The notes: a model not told the origin generated them from the letters alone. DNA of 47,223 nt from Prevotella sp. CAG:924 (GCA_000431975.1 HF988428.1:1-47223), one strand, 5' to 3'. Shown: positions 1-9,864, counted from the first letter of the stretch. Program-made: numbers and translations.

Positions 1-1
1 A

Positions 2-82
2 AGTAGCATAATGCTCGATGGCAAAGTAGTATATGAAACAGGCTTTTTGGGATATCCATCGAACATTACTTTGTATAATTGA
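2..82 (+). CDS. 3' end of an unidentified gene (partial)
   Basis: An open frame enters from the left edge and ends at TGA 80-82. The visible tail is 26 residues, including LDGKVVYETGFLGYPSN. I do not recognise the family from so short a piece. The next gene is on the opposite strand, so this would be a convergent pair with the hairpin at 208-241 between them. It could also be a chance open frame. Confidence 0.4.
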   Translation, partial: SSIMLDGKVVYETGFLGYPSNITLYN

Positions 83-207
83 TCTTTTAAAGTCTTCGAC
101 TGAATCTTCGTGATAAATAAGATATCTGTTTATCATCCTCCCTTTAAATCCGACCGATCAAAAGGCCCATCTAAAACCAGTATTTCTCACCCATTCACAC
201 ATAAGAA

Positions 208-241
208 TAGGCAGGGCTAACCATACGGTTACCCCTACCTA
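208..241. terminator. Stem-loop between convergent genes
   Basis: Two 15-nt arms (208-222 and 227-241) pair with two mismatches around the loop ATAC. It lies 25 bp past the stop of the minus-strand M16 peptidase gene, so it probably ends that transcript and perhaps also the + strand transcript from the left edge. Neither side has a strong T-tract. Confidence 0.5.
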
Positions 242-265
242 CTAAAAATATCTGAAACAAGTCAA

Positions 266-3151
266 TTACTTTTTGAAGATATCATCCTTCTTCAGCTGTG
301 TAATACCTCCCCAAAGAGCTAGTTTTGTCTTATCCAAGGTCTTTCCGTTACCGACTATAATAAGTACACGAGGTCTTGATTGTACATAAGCGCGATAAAA
401 GCCTTCCACATTGATCAGTCTCAGACTGGGAAGAGCCTGTGCCAGACCAGCATTAGGATCCCGAGTATACCCGGCTGCCCGGATAGCAGCTACCGTAGGA
501 GCAAGGCTGCGGAAAGCCGGGTAACCATTGTTGATCTGATTGATCAGTCCCTGACGGGCTCCCTCAATATTATCGACCCTCATAGGCATCTGTCGATAAA
601 GTGTATCGAGCACTCCGATAGCCTGCATCGACTTATCGGCCTGCGTCCCCAAACAGGTAAGATAGCCAACTGTCGCATTGGGAAACAGATGGAGAATGGG
701 CTTCAACGCATAACCTCCAGTACGATAGGCTAAGGCTCTAAACTCACGGATATCTTGAAAAAGCACTGACGACATGCCACCACCAAAATAGCTACCCCAT
801 AAAGAGAAATCATTGCGGACACTCTCATTAGCCATCGGTCCGAAGCTTTGGTAGACAGCAATCGTTGTCTGGCGGGCCTTCGGATTATCATAGAAAAACA
901 CCTGTGACTTATTATAATCAACTAAAGGCCGCAGCTGCGGAACATAAGGTTGGCTGACGGCATCAAGATCGACGGTCTGTCCGACAGCCGCAGAGACAAC
1001 ACTATCGGGCAACGTACCACAATAGGTAACATCAAGTTGCGTGTGTGTCACCTCACGGAATAGGTTTATCAACGAATCACCATTCAGATTTTTCAACTCG
1101 TGCGCTGTGAGACGATCGACCAAAGGCGAATGCCCACCATACATGACCCGTTGCAACACAGCATCGGAGACAGCATCCTGATCACGAAGCGATGTCCGCT
1201 CTGCCACCTTCATCTCACGCACCAGATTCTTAAACGATTTCTCATTGGCCTTTGGTTCCGACAACCATTCCCGCAGGAGCTGCATGGCTTCGGCAAAATG
1301 AGAATCAAAGCCCTCAAGGTAAACTGTTACCACCTGTTCTGTTGCGCTAACCTGCAGATGGGCACCGACCGACCGCAATGCCTCACCAAACTGCTGATGC
1401 GTGTGACTTCGGGTATCAATATCATTCATATAGTCGGCTACTGCCTCCAGACGTTTATCAGTCAACTTACCTTTCCGAAATGCCAGACAGAGAGAAAATA
1501 TATCATTTTTCGGATTTTTTGCCGTATAGAGACGCACTAGAGGACGGAGCTGCATACACGTTGCATCCTTATCAACATCTATCAGACGTGGCACTATATT
1601 CTCTGTCTTCGTACGGGCCAACGAATCAGCATAGGCCGAATGAGCTCCGGCATGCCGCGGCACAACAGGCCGATATCCCGGCTGAGACACACGGTCCTTA
1701 GGATAATGCCCAAACACCTTCTTTATACGAACCGAATCATCATTGATATATGTACGGGCTACTCGCTCGACATCTTCCATCGTCACCTGTCGAAGCCGGT
1801 CGGCAAGCCAATCGGGATAATTGCTTCCCAACTGATGAGAATAGGCATTGACCAATTCATTACTACGATGAATGGCATCCTCACCATTCTTTTCCAATGT
1901 GCGAAGCAACTCCCACTTAGCAGCCTCTAGTGCTTGTGGAGCGATCTGCCCATTGCGCAGCTTGCTAATCTGCTGCCAAAAAAGGCGATCGGCCTTTTTC
2001 AGTGAACCGAAAGGAATCTTGGGTACAAAACCCGCCCCAAATAGTGTATAGTCACCGAAATCGTACGACAAGGGCATCGCTGCCATCCATCTGCCGGTGC
2101 GGCTCAAAGAATCGAGCAGTCCGGTCTGCTGCTTATTACTCAACAGATTGACCATCACCATAAAAGCTGCCCGATCTGGATTGCGCTCCTCCGGACCTCG
2201 AAACACATAACCACCGGCCCTGACAATAGGAATGGGAAGCTTCAGCTTTAATGTGGGAAGGGTGCTCCAATCAGGAAGCGGAACCCGATGTCGCTCTGGT
2301 GCCACACCAGCACGGATCCGCCCGAAAGTGCGTTCGAGAAGAGGAAGCAGCGTGTCTGCCTTCACATCACCGCAAAGGATCAATCCCATGTTTCCTCCCA
2401 CATAATAAGTATCAAAGAAACGGCGCATCTCTGACAATTGCGGATTCTTCAATTGTTCTGTCGTTCCGATAAGGGGAGCTTCATAAGGAGTGCCTCGGAA
2501 GAGAAAACGCTGCGCTGTCTCTGCCGCTGGTAGGAGCGGATTGTCGGAATACATATTCTTCTCCTCATACACAGTTTCCAACTCACCCTGGAAAAGCCGA
2601 AATACAGGAGAGATAAGCCGGTCGGAATTGAGCGTACACCACTGTACTATGTACTGAGGTGCAAACTCATTATGATACACCGTCTCATCGAAGGATGTAT
2701 AAGCATTCAGGCGTGAACCACCATATTGTGAGATCAGATTCTCAAACTCATTGGGAATGGCATAGTCACCTGCCTTGACACTCAGACTATTAATATGCCG
2801 TTGTATCTTCAGTCGCTCTACAGGGTCTGCCGTCTTGGCCAGCTTATCATATCCGGCAGAGATGCTATCCAGCCACGGACGCTCGGCAGTGTAGTCGACC
2901 GTTCCAATACGGTCGGTCCCCTTAAACATAATATGTTCAAAATAGTGGGCAATACCCGTTCCCGGGCAGTCCTTGCCACCGGCACGCACTACGACCGCAC
3001 CAAATACCTTAGGTTGGGTGTGGTCTTCCGCCACCCAAACTGTCAATCCGTTGTGCAAGATAAATTCCTTAACGGGACTTGTTTGGGCTGACATACCAGT
3101 ACCGAGAAGCAGGAATATCGCAAAGGAAAGAAAAAATATTTTTTGTTTCAT
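266..3151 (-). CDS. Secreted M16 family zinc metallopeptidase (insulinase/pitrilysin-like, two-domain)
   Basis: About 961 residues from the chosen ATG at 3151, which begins a clear signal peptide (MKQKIFFLSFAIFLLLG, ending near SAQ). Further upstream in-frame starts would put untypical residues before the signal. The inverted zinc motif HxxEH is present as HYFEH (residues 69-73) in GIAHYFEHIMFKGT, and the conserved ETVYEEKNM segment follows about 120 residues later. Length fits a protein carrying two M16 halves, the second normally non-catalytic; these enzymes degrade peptides in a clam-shell chamber. Likely periplasmic. It is monocistronic, divergent from the aldolase gene with only about 100 bp between them. 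Confidence 0.9.
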   Translation of the reverse strand: MKQKIFFLSFAIFLLLGTGMSAQTSPVKEFILHNGLTVWVAEDHTQPKVFGAVVVRAGGKDCPGTGIAHYFEHIMFKGTDRIGTVDYTAERPWLDSISAGYDKLAKTADPVERLKIQRHINSLSVKAGDYAIPNEFENLISQYGGSRLNAYTSFDETVYHNEFAPQYIVQWCTLNSDRLISPVFRLFQGELETVYEEKNMYSDNPLLPAAETAQRFLFRGTPYEAPLIGTTEQLKNPQLSEMRRFFDTYYVGGNMGLILCGDVKADTLLPLLERTFGRIRAGVAPERHRVPLPDWSTLPTLKLKLPIPIVRAGGYVFRGPEERNPDRAAFMVMVNLLSNKQQTGLLDSLSRTGRWMAAMPLSYDFGDYTLFGAGFVPKIPFGSLKKADRLFWQQISKLRNGQIAPQALEAAKWELLRTLEKNGEDAIHRSNELVNAYSHQLGSNYPDWLADRLRQVTMEDVERVARTYINDDSVRIKKVFGHYPKDRVSQPGYRPVVPRHAGAHSAYADSLARTKTENIVPRLIDVDKDATCMQLRPLVRLYTAKNPKNDIFSLCLAFRKGKLTDKRLEAVADYMNDIDTRSHTHQQFGEALRSVGAHLQVSATEQVVTVYLEGFDSHFAEAMQLLREWLSEPKANEKSFKNLVREMKVAERTSLRDQDAVSDAVLQRVMYGGHSPLVDRLTAHELKNLNGDSLINLFREVTHTQLDVTYCGTLPDSVVSAAVGQTVDLDAVSQPYVPQLRPLVDYNKSQVFFYDNPKARQTTIAVYQSFGPMANESVRNDFSLWGSYFGGGMSSVLFQDIREFRALAYRTGGYALKPILHLFPNATVGYLTCLGTQADKSMQAIGVLDTLYRQMPMRVDNIEGARQGLINQINNGYPAFRSLAPTVAAIRAAGYTRDPNAGLAQALPSLRLINVEGFYRAYVQSRPRVLIIVGNGKTLDKTKLALWGGITQLKKDDIFKK

Positions 3152-3255
3152 GATGCAAAAGTAGGAAGAAAGATGCGCAATCCGGATTAATTTGATTAAT
3201 TTTGTCACCATATAAATCTTATTAATAATAAATTCTTATCCCATTCCCATTGATT

Positions 3256-4287
3256 ATGGTATCATTAGACTGCGACTACAATAACGGTTGCCACCCCGCC
3301 ATTCTGCGACGGTTGGCAGAAACAAACGACAAAAAAAGTAAGACTTACGGATACGACGAATGGACGGAAAGTGCCAAAGCAAAGATTCGAGAAGCGTGTG
3401 ATGATCCAGACGCTCAAATCCGATTCCTCGTAGGTGGTACACAGACCAACGCCACCGTAATCGATTCCCTCCTCCAGTCCTACGAAGGAGTAGTGGCCGT
3501 ACAGACAGCCCACATCAACTCACATGAGGCTGGCGCCATCGAGTTCACGGAACATAAGGTCATCACGATCCCCGGGCACGATGGCAAAATGGATCCCAAT
3601 GTGCTCGAACAGTATATGAACGAATTTCTGGATGACGCCAACTCCGAGCACAGTGTATATCCTGGCATGGTGTATATCACATTCCCAACTGAGCTTGGCA
3701 CTCTCTATACGAAAGATGAGCTTACAGAGCTCTACGAGTTGTGCCAGAAATATCACTTGCCTCTTTATATCGATGGAGCACGTCTAGGCTACGGACTGAT
3801 GTCACCGGAGAATGACATCACCCTTCCTTATCTGGCACATCACTGCGATGTGTTCTATATCGGTGGTACCAAAGTAGGTGCACTCTGCGGCGAGGCTGTG
3901 GTCTTCACACACAACAACGCCCATCCTCATTTCTTCAATATCGTGAAACAACACGGAGCCCTCATGGCCAAAGGCCGCGTAGTAGGCCTGCAGTTTGAAA
4001 CACTTTTCACCGACAATCTTTATTTCGACATCTCAAAGCATGCCATCGACATGGCCATGCAAGTGAAGCAGATCTTCAAAGAAGCAGGCTATCCGTTCCT
4101 TGTCGACTCACCTACCAACCAGCAGTTCGTCATCCTGCCTAATGAGGAGCTGTCCCGCCTCGGCCAGAATATCCTATTCGAAACATGGGGTAAAGTAGAT
4201 CCGACACATACAGCCTGCCGCTTCGTCACCTCTTGGGCAACAACAAAAGAGGAAATCGAAGAATTGAGAACGGTCGTCTTGGGATAA
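3256..4287 (+). CDS. ltaE: Low-specificity L-threonine aldolase-type PLP enzyme
   Basis: A 343-residue fold-type I PLP enzyme. The likely Schiff-base lysine is K206 in YIGGTKVGAL, and D173 in YIDGARLGYG is the expected pyridine-nitrogen contact. These motifs match the beta-eliminating lyase/threonine aldolase group, which splits L-threonine or allo-threonine into glycine and acetaldehyde in the cytoplasm. I chose ATG 3256 over an in-frame TTG six bases upstream. The gene stands alone and is followed by a strong hairpin at 4450-4494. Substrate specificity cannot be read from the sequence. Confidence 0.85.
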   Translation: MVSLDCDYNNGCHPAILRRLAETNDKKSKTYGYDEWTESAKAKIREACDDPDAQIRFLVGGTQTNATVIDSLLQSYEGVVAVQTAHINSHEAGAIEFTEHKVITIPGHDGKMDPNVLEQYMNEFLDDANSEHSVYPGMVYITFPTELGTLYTKDELTELYELCQKYHLPLYIDGARLGYGLMSPENDITLPYLAHHCDVFYIGGTKVGALCGEAVVFTHNNAHPHFFNIVKQHGALMAKGRVVGLQFETLFTDNLYFDISKHAIDMAMQVKQIFKEAGYPFLVDSPTNQQFVILPNEELSRLGQNILFETWGKVDPTHTACRFVTSWATTKEEIEELRTVVLG

Positions 4288-4449
4288 GACTTCTGTCGTG
4301 CTTCAACAGTCAGATTTCCATACTCCGATTTTCTCCCGCTTCAAAGAGAGGCACCAGACAATGGGTTACGGATGGTCGACATCTGCTATCCTTACCCAAC
4401 TACGGAGCAAAGAATTCTACATTCAACCGACATACATCGCAGCTTGATA

Positions 4450-4494
4450 AAGAATAGAGGGAAGACACTTGCATTGCGTCTTCCCTCTATTCTT
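4450..4494 (+). terminator. Strong stem-loop downstream of ltaE
   Basis: A perfect 17-bp stem (4450-4466 with 4478-4494) and an 11-nt loop, followed by TCTTATTTCC. It is about 160 bp after the aldolase stop codon and is the only obvious terminator for that gene. Confidence 0.75.
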
Positions 4495-4930
4495 CTTATT
4501 TCCTAAACCAACCAAACTCTGCCTACCATTCCCGAATGGCAGAAAAATCCAAGCCGGCGACATTCACTCCTGACATATGCGCCTTTCTAATAATCACTCG
4601 TCTTTCCATCACATCTCCATTCTGAAAGACTAAGCCAATACTCACTATTCTCCATCCCTAAGACAATTCCTTAAAATGTCGCACTGCCATCAACATAGGA
4701 TAACCATGCAACTCACATAATACAAATCTCACTACTATTCTCTTTATCTCCTTATTGGCATAAACATCATAAATGCATTCTAGTTCATAATTCCCTTTTT
4801 TGTCTCCTACGCTGACTGATTTTTAAAACTACATCCATATCCTATTATAGGTTATAAATTGAATAAGCCTAAGCTTCATATATGTAAACTGTAAGTAGTA
4901 GAAAAATAAGGGAAATAACATGTTAATAAA
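4495..4930. other. Non-coding stretch between ltaE and lrgA
   Basis: Together with 4288-4449 this makes a gap of about 710 bp without a convincing gene. It becomes AT-rich to the right. A small imperfect hairpin (TCTGCC ... GGCAGA) lies near 4518-4543. I see no tRNA, recognisable riboswitch or remnant protein. Confidence 0.5.
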
Positions 4931-4962
4931 TTTGTATATCAGTTAAAAATGTCATACCTTTG
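4931..4962 (+). promoter_or_regulatory. Bacteroidetes-type promoter of lrgAB
   Basis: TTTG at 4931-4934, a 20-bp spacer, then TACCTTTG at 4955-4962. This fits the Bacteroidetes sigma factor consensus (TTTG - about 19 - TAnnTTTG). The lrgA ATG follows 36 bp downstream. Confidence 0.7.
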
Positions 4963-4998
4963 CAGCTCATTTGGTAAAAAGACTATCGTTTTCAGGTT

Positions 4999-5361
4999 AT
5001 GATGATTAGACAACTGGCCATCTTGTTTGGCTGTCTCGCATTGGGTGAGTTTATAATATGGCTCACGGGCATCCCCTTGCCTTCAAGCATCGTAGGAATG
5101 CTGATTCTTACTCTTCTGCTCAAGCTGAAGATCATCCGTCTGGAATGGGTAAAGACCATCTCAGAGTTTCTCGTTGCCAACATCGGCTTCTTTTTCGTTC
5201 CGCCAGGCGTAGCAATCATGCTCTACTTTGATATTATCAAAGCTGAATTTTGGCCTATCGTAATTTCTACGGCAGCATCAACCGTCATTGTTCTCGCTAT
5301 CACAGGATGGGTCGGCCAGATATATGCAAAACTAGTACACAAGAAAGGAGACGACAAATGA
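4999..5361 (+). CDS. lrgA: LrgA/CidA family holin-like membrane protein
   Basis: 120 residues, very hydrophobic, with about four membrane segments. The family motif region LTGIPLPSSIVGMLILTLLL and the later FFFVPPGVAIM are visible. LrgA partners with LrgB in the inner membrane; the pair has been linked to murein hydrolase control and, in some bacteria, to pyruvate or overflow-metabolite transport. Its TGA overlaps the ATG of lrgB (ATGA), so the two are translationally coupled. Confidence 0.88.
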   Translation: MMIRQLAILFGCLALGEFIIWLTGIPLPSSIVGMLILTLLLKLKIIRLEWVKTISEFLVANIGFFFVPPGVAIMLYFDIIKAEFWPIVISTAASTVIVLAITGWVGQIYAKLVHKKGDDK

Positions 5362-6050
5362 CCTATTTATCCAACGAATTTTTTCTCATAGCCCTTACAT
5401 TCGGAAGCTACTTCTTCGGCAAACTGCTCCGTAAATGGACCCACTGGACCATCATGCACCCCATTCTTGTAAGTATCACCGTGCTGATCGCCTTTCTGAA
5501 AATATCCGGTGTGAAATATGAGACATACACCACCAGCGGACACATGATAGAATTCTGGCTTCAACCAGCCGTGGTAGCTCTTGGTGTACCATTATATCAG
5601 CAGTTGGAGACTATCAAGAAACAATTCCTGCCGATACTGCTGTCGGAGCTGGCAGGCTGTCTGAGCGGCATCATTTCAGTAGTGCTTATAGCCAAGGCGC
5701 TTGGGGCATCGAAGCCTGTAATCATGTCGCTCGCCCCAAAATCAGTAACAACGCCTATCGCCATGGAGGTAACGAAGAGCATTGGCGGCATTCCATCTCT
5801 CACAGCAGCCGTAGTAGTATGCGTAGGACTGCTGTGCGCTGTAGCCGGATATAAGACCATGGGATTCGCACATGTCAACAATCCTGCGGCACAAGGTCTG
5901 TCAATGGGCACCGCAGCCCATGCCATGGGTACGGCTACCTCAATGGATGTAAGCAAGATACATGGTGCTTACGCAAGCCTGGGACTTACCATCAATGGTA
6001 TTTTGACATCCTTGTTAACGCCATCGATCCTGTCACTAATGGGAATCTGA
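5358..6050 (+). CDS. lrgB: LrgB family membrane protein
   Basis: 230 residues from the ATG at 5358, chosen because it overlaps the lrgA stop, is preceded by AAAGGAG (5344-5350) and gives the usual family length. Typical LrgB motifs are present, including SLAPKSVTTPIAMEV and the C-terminal GTAAHAMGTA segment. Six or more membrane helices are likely. It acts with LrgA. The operon ends at the hairpin 6085-6133. Confidence 0.9.
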   Translation: MTYLSNEFFLIALTFGSYFFGKLLRKWTHWTIMHPILVSITVLIAFLKISGVKYETYTTSGHMIEFWLQPAVVALGVPLYQQLETIKKQFLPILLSELAGCLSGIISVVLIAKALGASKPVIMSLAPKSVTTPIAMEVTKSIGGIPSLTAAVVVCVGLLCAVAGYKTMGFAHVNNPAAQGLSMGTAAHAMGTATSMDVSKIHGAYASLGLTINGILTSLLTPSILSLMGI

Positions 6051-6084
6051 CATTTACACTACATTTTAGCCACCACAAAAAAAG

Positions 6085-6133
6085 AATACGGACAACAATG
6101 AGAAGAACGACATTCTCTCATTATTGTCCGTAT
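6085..6133. terminator. Bidirectional terminator between lrgB and the NigD-like gene
   Basis: 19-nt arms (6085-6103 and 6115-6133) pair with one mismatch. The stem is followed by TTTATAA on the + strand and by CTTTTTTT on the minus strand, so it can end both converging transcripts. Confidence 0.8.
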
Positions 6134-6196
6134 TTTATAATGAAATCTGCTTCGTAGAATAGTTGTCATAAAACCATAAACGCTTCTATTAAGGAT

Positions 6197-6913
6197 CTAT
6201 GGCTTCATTAGGAAACAGCGATTAACGATACCGTCATAAGTATAAGTCTTCAGATTGATCAGACTTCCTGCCGGGAAATCAGAGAGAGGAATACTAACAT
6301 AGACACTCATGCTGTAATACTCAGGCACATCGTTCTGCTGATGACGAAGAGTAAGCCATATTTCCTTTGTCCCATTCTCATGCATATAAGTGGAATCTAA
6401 AGACACGGCAACCAACTGGCGGATTTGTTCTGTCGCAGACGATGACCCCGTCTTCATGGAAAGACGAAGATTAAGCCACCGGTTGTCGCTGCTGATCCAA
6501 CCAGCCTCAAACGACAGAGGATCCGTGCCGACAGAATCATTTTCCACAGAAGGAAACAATACAGGAACCTGCTGGATGGCAAAAGCCGAACTGGCTTTAC
6601 TACTTACCTTATTATAATATACCAGTGAACGATAGAATGAGTCGGCTCTTTCGGCATAGTCCAAACGGGCTAACGGAGAGAAATGTACAGAATCCTTCTC
6701 ATCGGTCAACATATAATCGGCTATCTGACGATCCATGGTATGCACCATTGCCAGATCAGCCGAATAATAACTATACGGCCCGTCACCACTGTCGTAACCA
6801 CCGGCCGTACACGAAAAAAGCATCGAAGAAAGCAGACAAAAAGCACAAATCCATTGACAAGGGCGAGCCCAATGTCCGTCCCTGCCAAAAGATTTATAAT
6901 ATCTGCTATCCAT
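6197..6913 (-). CDS. NigD-like lipoprotein
   Basis: About 238 residues from ATG 6913, two bases after the ddl stop; a GTG two codons upstream is the alternative. A long n-region precedes a lipobox ending at C35 (SSMLFSC). The C-terminal half (KEIWLTLRHQQND, YYSMSVYVSIPLSDF) resembles the beta-sandwich of NigD-like lipoproteins found throughout Bacteroidales. Their function is unknown; surface or periplasmic anchoring is likely. It is the last gene of the PASTA-rluD-ddl operon. The assignment rests on pattern resemblance and is moderately sure. Confidence 0.6.
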   Translation of the reverse strand: MDSRYYKSFGRDGHWARPCQWICAFCLLSSMLFSCTAGGYDSGDGPYSYYSADLAMVHTMDRQIADYMLTDEKDSVHFSPLARLDYAERADSFYRSLVYYNKVSSKASSAFAIQQVPVLFPSVENDSVGTDPLSFEAGWISSDNRWLNLRLSMKTGSSSATEQIRQLVAVSLDSTYMHENGTKEIWLTLRHQQNDVPEYYSMSVYVSIPLSDFPAGSLINLKTYTYDGIVNRCFLMKP

Positions 6914-6915
6914 TA

Positions 6916-7920
6916 TCACAGTTGATTTTCAACGATCTCACTCAATACGTCCTTCATCTCCAGACCTGCAGCATGCACCTGCTGGGGGATGAAACTGGTA
7001 GGAGTCATTCCCGGAGTCGTATTGATCTCAAGCATATTCACCTTATCCTTACCATCCTCATCCTTTGTAATGATATAGTCGATGCGAATGATGCCATTGC
7101 AATGAAGGATATCATAGATACGGCTTGTCTCGGCTGCCACAGCCTCAGCTGTCTCAGGAGCCAGACGGGCCGGCGTGATTTCCTTTACCTGACCATTATA
7201 TTTAGCATTATAGTCGAAGAACTCATTCTGCGTCACAACCTCAGTAGCAGGCAGTACGACCGTCTTCTCCGCCGTCTTATATACACCTTGCGAAATCTCT
7301 GTACCCTGCATGAAGCTCTCGATCATCACCTCGTCACTCTCCATAAAAGCTACACGAAGAGCCGGGGCCAGCTGGTCGGCATTCTTTACCTTCGACACGC
7401 CGAAGCTGGAGCCATCTGCAGCAGGCTTCACGAACACGGGCATACCCAGACGCTTTTCAATCTCATTCTCATCGTACTCTTCGCCGCGACGAAGCAGGAT
7501 ACTGTCTGCCACATTCACACCAAATCCACGCAGATAGTTGTTCAGCACGTACTTGTTGAATGTCATAGCCTCTACAAGCACTCCACTGGTAGAGTAAGGC
7601 AGGTGGATAAGGTCGAAATAGCCCTGCATCACACCATTCTCACCAGGTTGACCATGGATTGTTATATATGCGAAGTCGAAGAATACGCGCTTGCCGTCTT
7701 CCCCAACGAAGGAGAAGTCGTTCTTGTCAATCTTCGCGATCTGTCCGTCATGAAAATCTACATGCCAGTCGGTTCCCTTCACATCTACGATATAGACATT
7801 ATATTTGTCCTTATCGAAGAAAGAATACAGTCCGGCACCTGAGCGCAGCGATACGTCGTGCTCTGACGAGTCGCCACCGCAGACGATGGCAATGTTTCTC
7901 TTAAGTGTTTCCATTTTCAT
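6916..7920 (-). CDS. ddl: D-alanine--D-alanine ligase
   Basis: 334 residues. The N-terminal IAIVCGGDSSEHDVSLRSG motif and the ATP-grasp features VFVKPAADGSSFGVSKV and MLEINTTPGMT are diagnostic. It joins two D-alanines with ATP in the cytoplasm, supplying the dipeptide that MurF (38196-39509 in this window) adds to the peptidoglycan precursor. It starts 18 bp after the rluD stop, so it is co-transcribed. Confidence 0.95.
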   Translation of the reverse strand: MKMETLKRNIAIVCGGDSSEHDVSLRSGAGLYSFFDKDKYNVYIVDVKGTDWHVDFHDGQIAKIDKNDFSFVGEDGKRVFFDFAYITIHGQPGENGVMQGYFDLIHLPYSTSGVLVEAMTFNKYVLNNYLRGFGVNVADSILLRRGEEYDENEIEKRLGMPVFVKPAADGSSFGVSKVKNADQLAPALRVAFMESDEVMIESFMQGTEISQGVYKTAEKTVVLPATEVVTQNEFFDYNAKYNGQVKEITPARLAPETAEAVAAETSRIYDILHCNGIIRIDYIITKDEDGKDKVNMLEINTTPGMTPTSFIPQQVHAAGLEMKDVLSEIVENQL

Positions 7921-7938
7921 TATCTTAGTTTATTTCGT

Positions 7939-9039
7939 TTATTCCATTGTGTCCCGTGTCGTACCTTTGATAAAGGCGCGCCACTTATCGATGAGAGCGG
8001 CAAAGTCGGCTGGCCATTCAGAATCGAAATCCATCTGCCTGCCTGTTCCCGGATGTACGAATCCGAGTGTCCGGGCATGCAAAGCCTGACGGGGACAGAG
8101 CTTAAAGCAATTCTGAATGAAAGCCTTGTAAGACGAACTGCGCTGACCACGAAGAATCTCATTGCCGCCATAGCGCTCATCAGAGAACAGCGGGTGCCCG
8201 ATATGCTTCATATGGGCACGGATCTGATGAGTACGCCCCGTCTCGAGAATACATTCCACCAGTGTAGTGTATCCATAGCGCTCCAACACCCGATAATGGG
8301 TGACGGCATTCTTACCAATGCCACTCTCCGGAGAGTATACCTTCATACGAAGCCGGTCCTTAGGGTCGCGCGCGATATTGCCGACCACCGTTCCTTCATC
8401 CTCGACAAAATTACCCCATACCAACGCATTATAGCGACGATGGGTAGTCTTGTTGAAGAACTGCTTACCGAGCGACGTCTTCGCATCCGGTGTCTTTGCC
8501 ACAACCAATAGCCCGCTGGTGTCCTTATCAATACGATGTACCAACCCCACTTCAGGATCATTAGGATCGAACGAGTCGACATCACGCAAATGCCACGCTA
8601 CGGCATTAATCAGCGTGCCGCTGAAATTTCCGGCACCGGGATGAACCACCATACCGGCCGGCTTATTGACCACCATTACTTCCGAGTCCTCATACACAAT
8701 GTCAAGAGGGATATCCTCGGCCACTATCGTCGAATCGTGTTTGGGACGGTCGAGCATTAGCGTGATGACATCACCGGGGCGTACTTTATAGTTCGACTTT
8801 ACAGCCCTGCCATTCACCCATATACATCCGGCATCAGCGGCCGTCTGCACACGGTTGCGTGAAGAATGAGGATTATGCTCCGTGATATATTTATCAATAC
8901 GCAATGGAGCCTGACCATCGTCTACGGTCATGCGCCAATGTTCATAACGGGCATCGCCACTCTCGCCTTCGGATTTATCATCACTGTCGGGACTGAGCAG
9001 CACGTCTTCATCTTCAAGAAGGTCTATATCGTCGATCAT
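7939..9039 (-). CDS. rluD: RluA/RluD family 23S rRNA pseudouridine synthase
   Basis: 366 residues. An acidic N-terminal extension of about 40 residues precedes an S4 RNA-binding domain (about 46-95) and the catalytic domain. The signature GLVHRIDKDTSGLLVV places the catalytic aspartate at D171. These enzymes isomerise uridine in 23S rRNA; RluD-like length and motif favour that branch, but the exact target is inferred. It lies between the PASTA protein and ddl genes. Confidence 0.9.
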   Translation of the reverse strand: MIDDIDLLEDEDVLLSPDSDDKSEGESGDARYEHWRMTVDDGQAPLRIDKYITEHNPHSSRNRVQTAADAGCIWVNGRAVKSNYKVRPGDVITLMLDRPKHDSTIVAEDIPLDIVYEDSEVMVVNKPAGMVVHPGAGNFSGTLINAVAWHLRDVDSFDPNDPEVGLVHRIDKDTSGLLVVAKTPDAKTSLGKQFFNKTTHRRYNALVWGNFVEDEGTVVGNIARDPKDRLRMKVYSPESGIGKNAVTHYRVLERYGYTTLVECILETGRTHQIRAHMKHIGHPLFSDERYGGNEILRGQRSSSYKAFIQNCFKLCPRQALHARTLGFVHPGTGRQMDFDSEWPADFAALIDKWRAFIKGTTRDTME

Positions 9040-9104
9040 CTTATTTTCCTATAATATTTTCAAATACCATAAAGACCACCGTTTCACACTATATATTGGC
9101 AGCT

Positions 9105-9821
9105 TTATTCTCCCGAAGCGATCTTCTCGGATTCCGGACTCTCGCTTTTCTCTTCTACAGGAGGTGCATCCACTTCTGTGAAGGGATCCTCACTGCCCAT
9201 ATCCTCCGGCTCCTCATCAAAAGTGACATCAGGATCGACATATTCCACATCCGCGTCAGCACTCTGTTGTCCATTGCCTACCTGGATAATGAGGGTAGCG
9301 TCTACTGAGACCCTGTCGCCTGTCGACACGTGGCGACCGTTGACAAGAATGCCATACACCCAATCTTTCTCTCCAGGAATGAACTGTGGTGTACCCACCT
9401 TGAAACCCATTGCCGTCAACTTGGCCATTGCCTCACGCAGACTGCTGTTGTCTATAATATCCGGCAAAGTGATCGTAGGCGACTGGGTGGCGTTGATCGT
9501 CACGTAAATGACATGGCCGCCTTTCACCGTCGTGCCCGGATCGGGAGTCTGCCCAAGAATACAGTCGGGTGGGAGTGACTTTATATAGCCTGTGTCGCTC
9601 ACTTCAATACGCAAACCCGCACTTTTGAGGATCTGCTCCGCATCGTCATAGCTCTTATGTTTCAGGTTCGGAATGGTAATGGCCTCACCGTGATGGGTAT
9701 AGAGATCAAGTCCGAAACTCGTCCCCACACACAAGAGCACCACGACAGCCGCCATGGCCACAAGGTTACTCCAAAGATATTTGCTTTTCAGCTTACTAAA
9801 GAATTCGGCTGTGGTCATCAT
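9105..9821 (-). CDS. PASTA domain membrane protein
   Basis: 238 residues from the tandem ATG at 9821/9818; the longer frame runs through the promoter region and is rejected. One membrane helix (about residues 18-40) is followed by two PASTA repeats (about 45-115 and 116-190) and an acidic, glutamate-rich tail. PASTA modules bind peptidoglycan fragments, but here no kinase or PBP domain is attached. First gene of the operon with rluD and ddl, hinting at a cell-wall role. Confidence 0.85.
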   Translation of the reverse strand: MMTTAEFFSKLKSKYLWSNLVAMAAVVVLLCVGTSFGLDLYTHHGEAITIPNLKHKSYDDAEQILKSAGLRIEVSDTGYIKSLPPDCILGQTPDPGTTVKGGHVIYVTINATQSPTITLPDIIDNSSLREAMAKLTAMGFKVGTPQFIPGEKDWVYGILVNGRHVSTGDRVSVDATLIIQVGNGQQSADADVEYVDPDVTFDEEPEDMGSEDPFTEVDAPPVEEKSESPESEKIASGE

Positions 9822-9834
9822 TCTTATTTTTCCA

Positions 9835-9864
9835 CAAAGATACAGTAAAAAGGCGGAAATCCAA
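9835..9864 (-). promoter_or_regulatory. Promoter of the PASTA-rluD-ddl operon
   Basis: On the minus strand, TATCTTTG (9835-9842) is preceded after 18 bp by TTGG (9861-9864). The start codon is 13 bp downstream of the -7 box, so the leader would be very short. Confidence 0.6.

Noticed and set aside
4233..4457. Small + strand frame overlapping the end of the aldolase gene
   Set aside because: No motif, overlaps the aldolase 3' end in another frame and ends at the terminator.
6625..7842. Long + strand open frame of 405 codons opposite ddl and the NigD-like gene
   Set aside because: It is the antisense of two well-supported minus-strand genes; its protein has no recognisable features.
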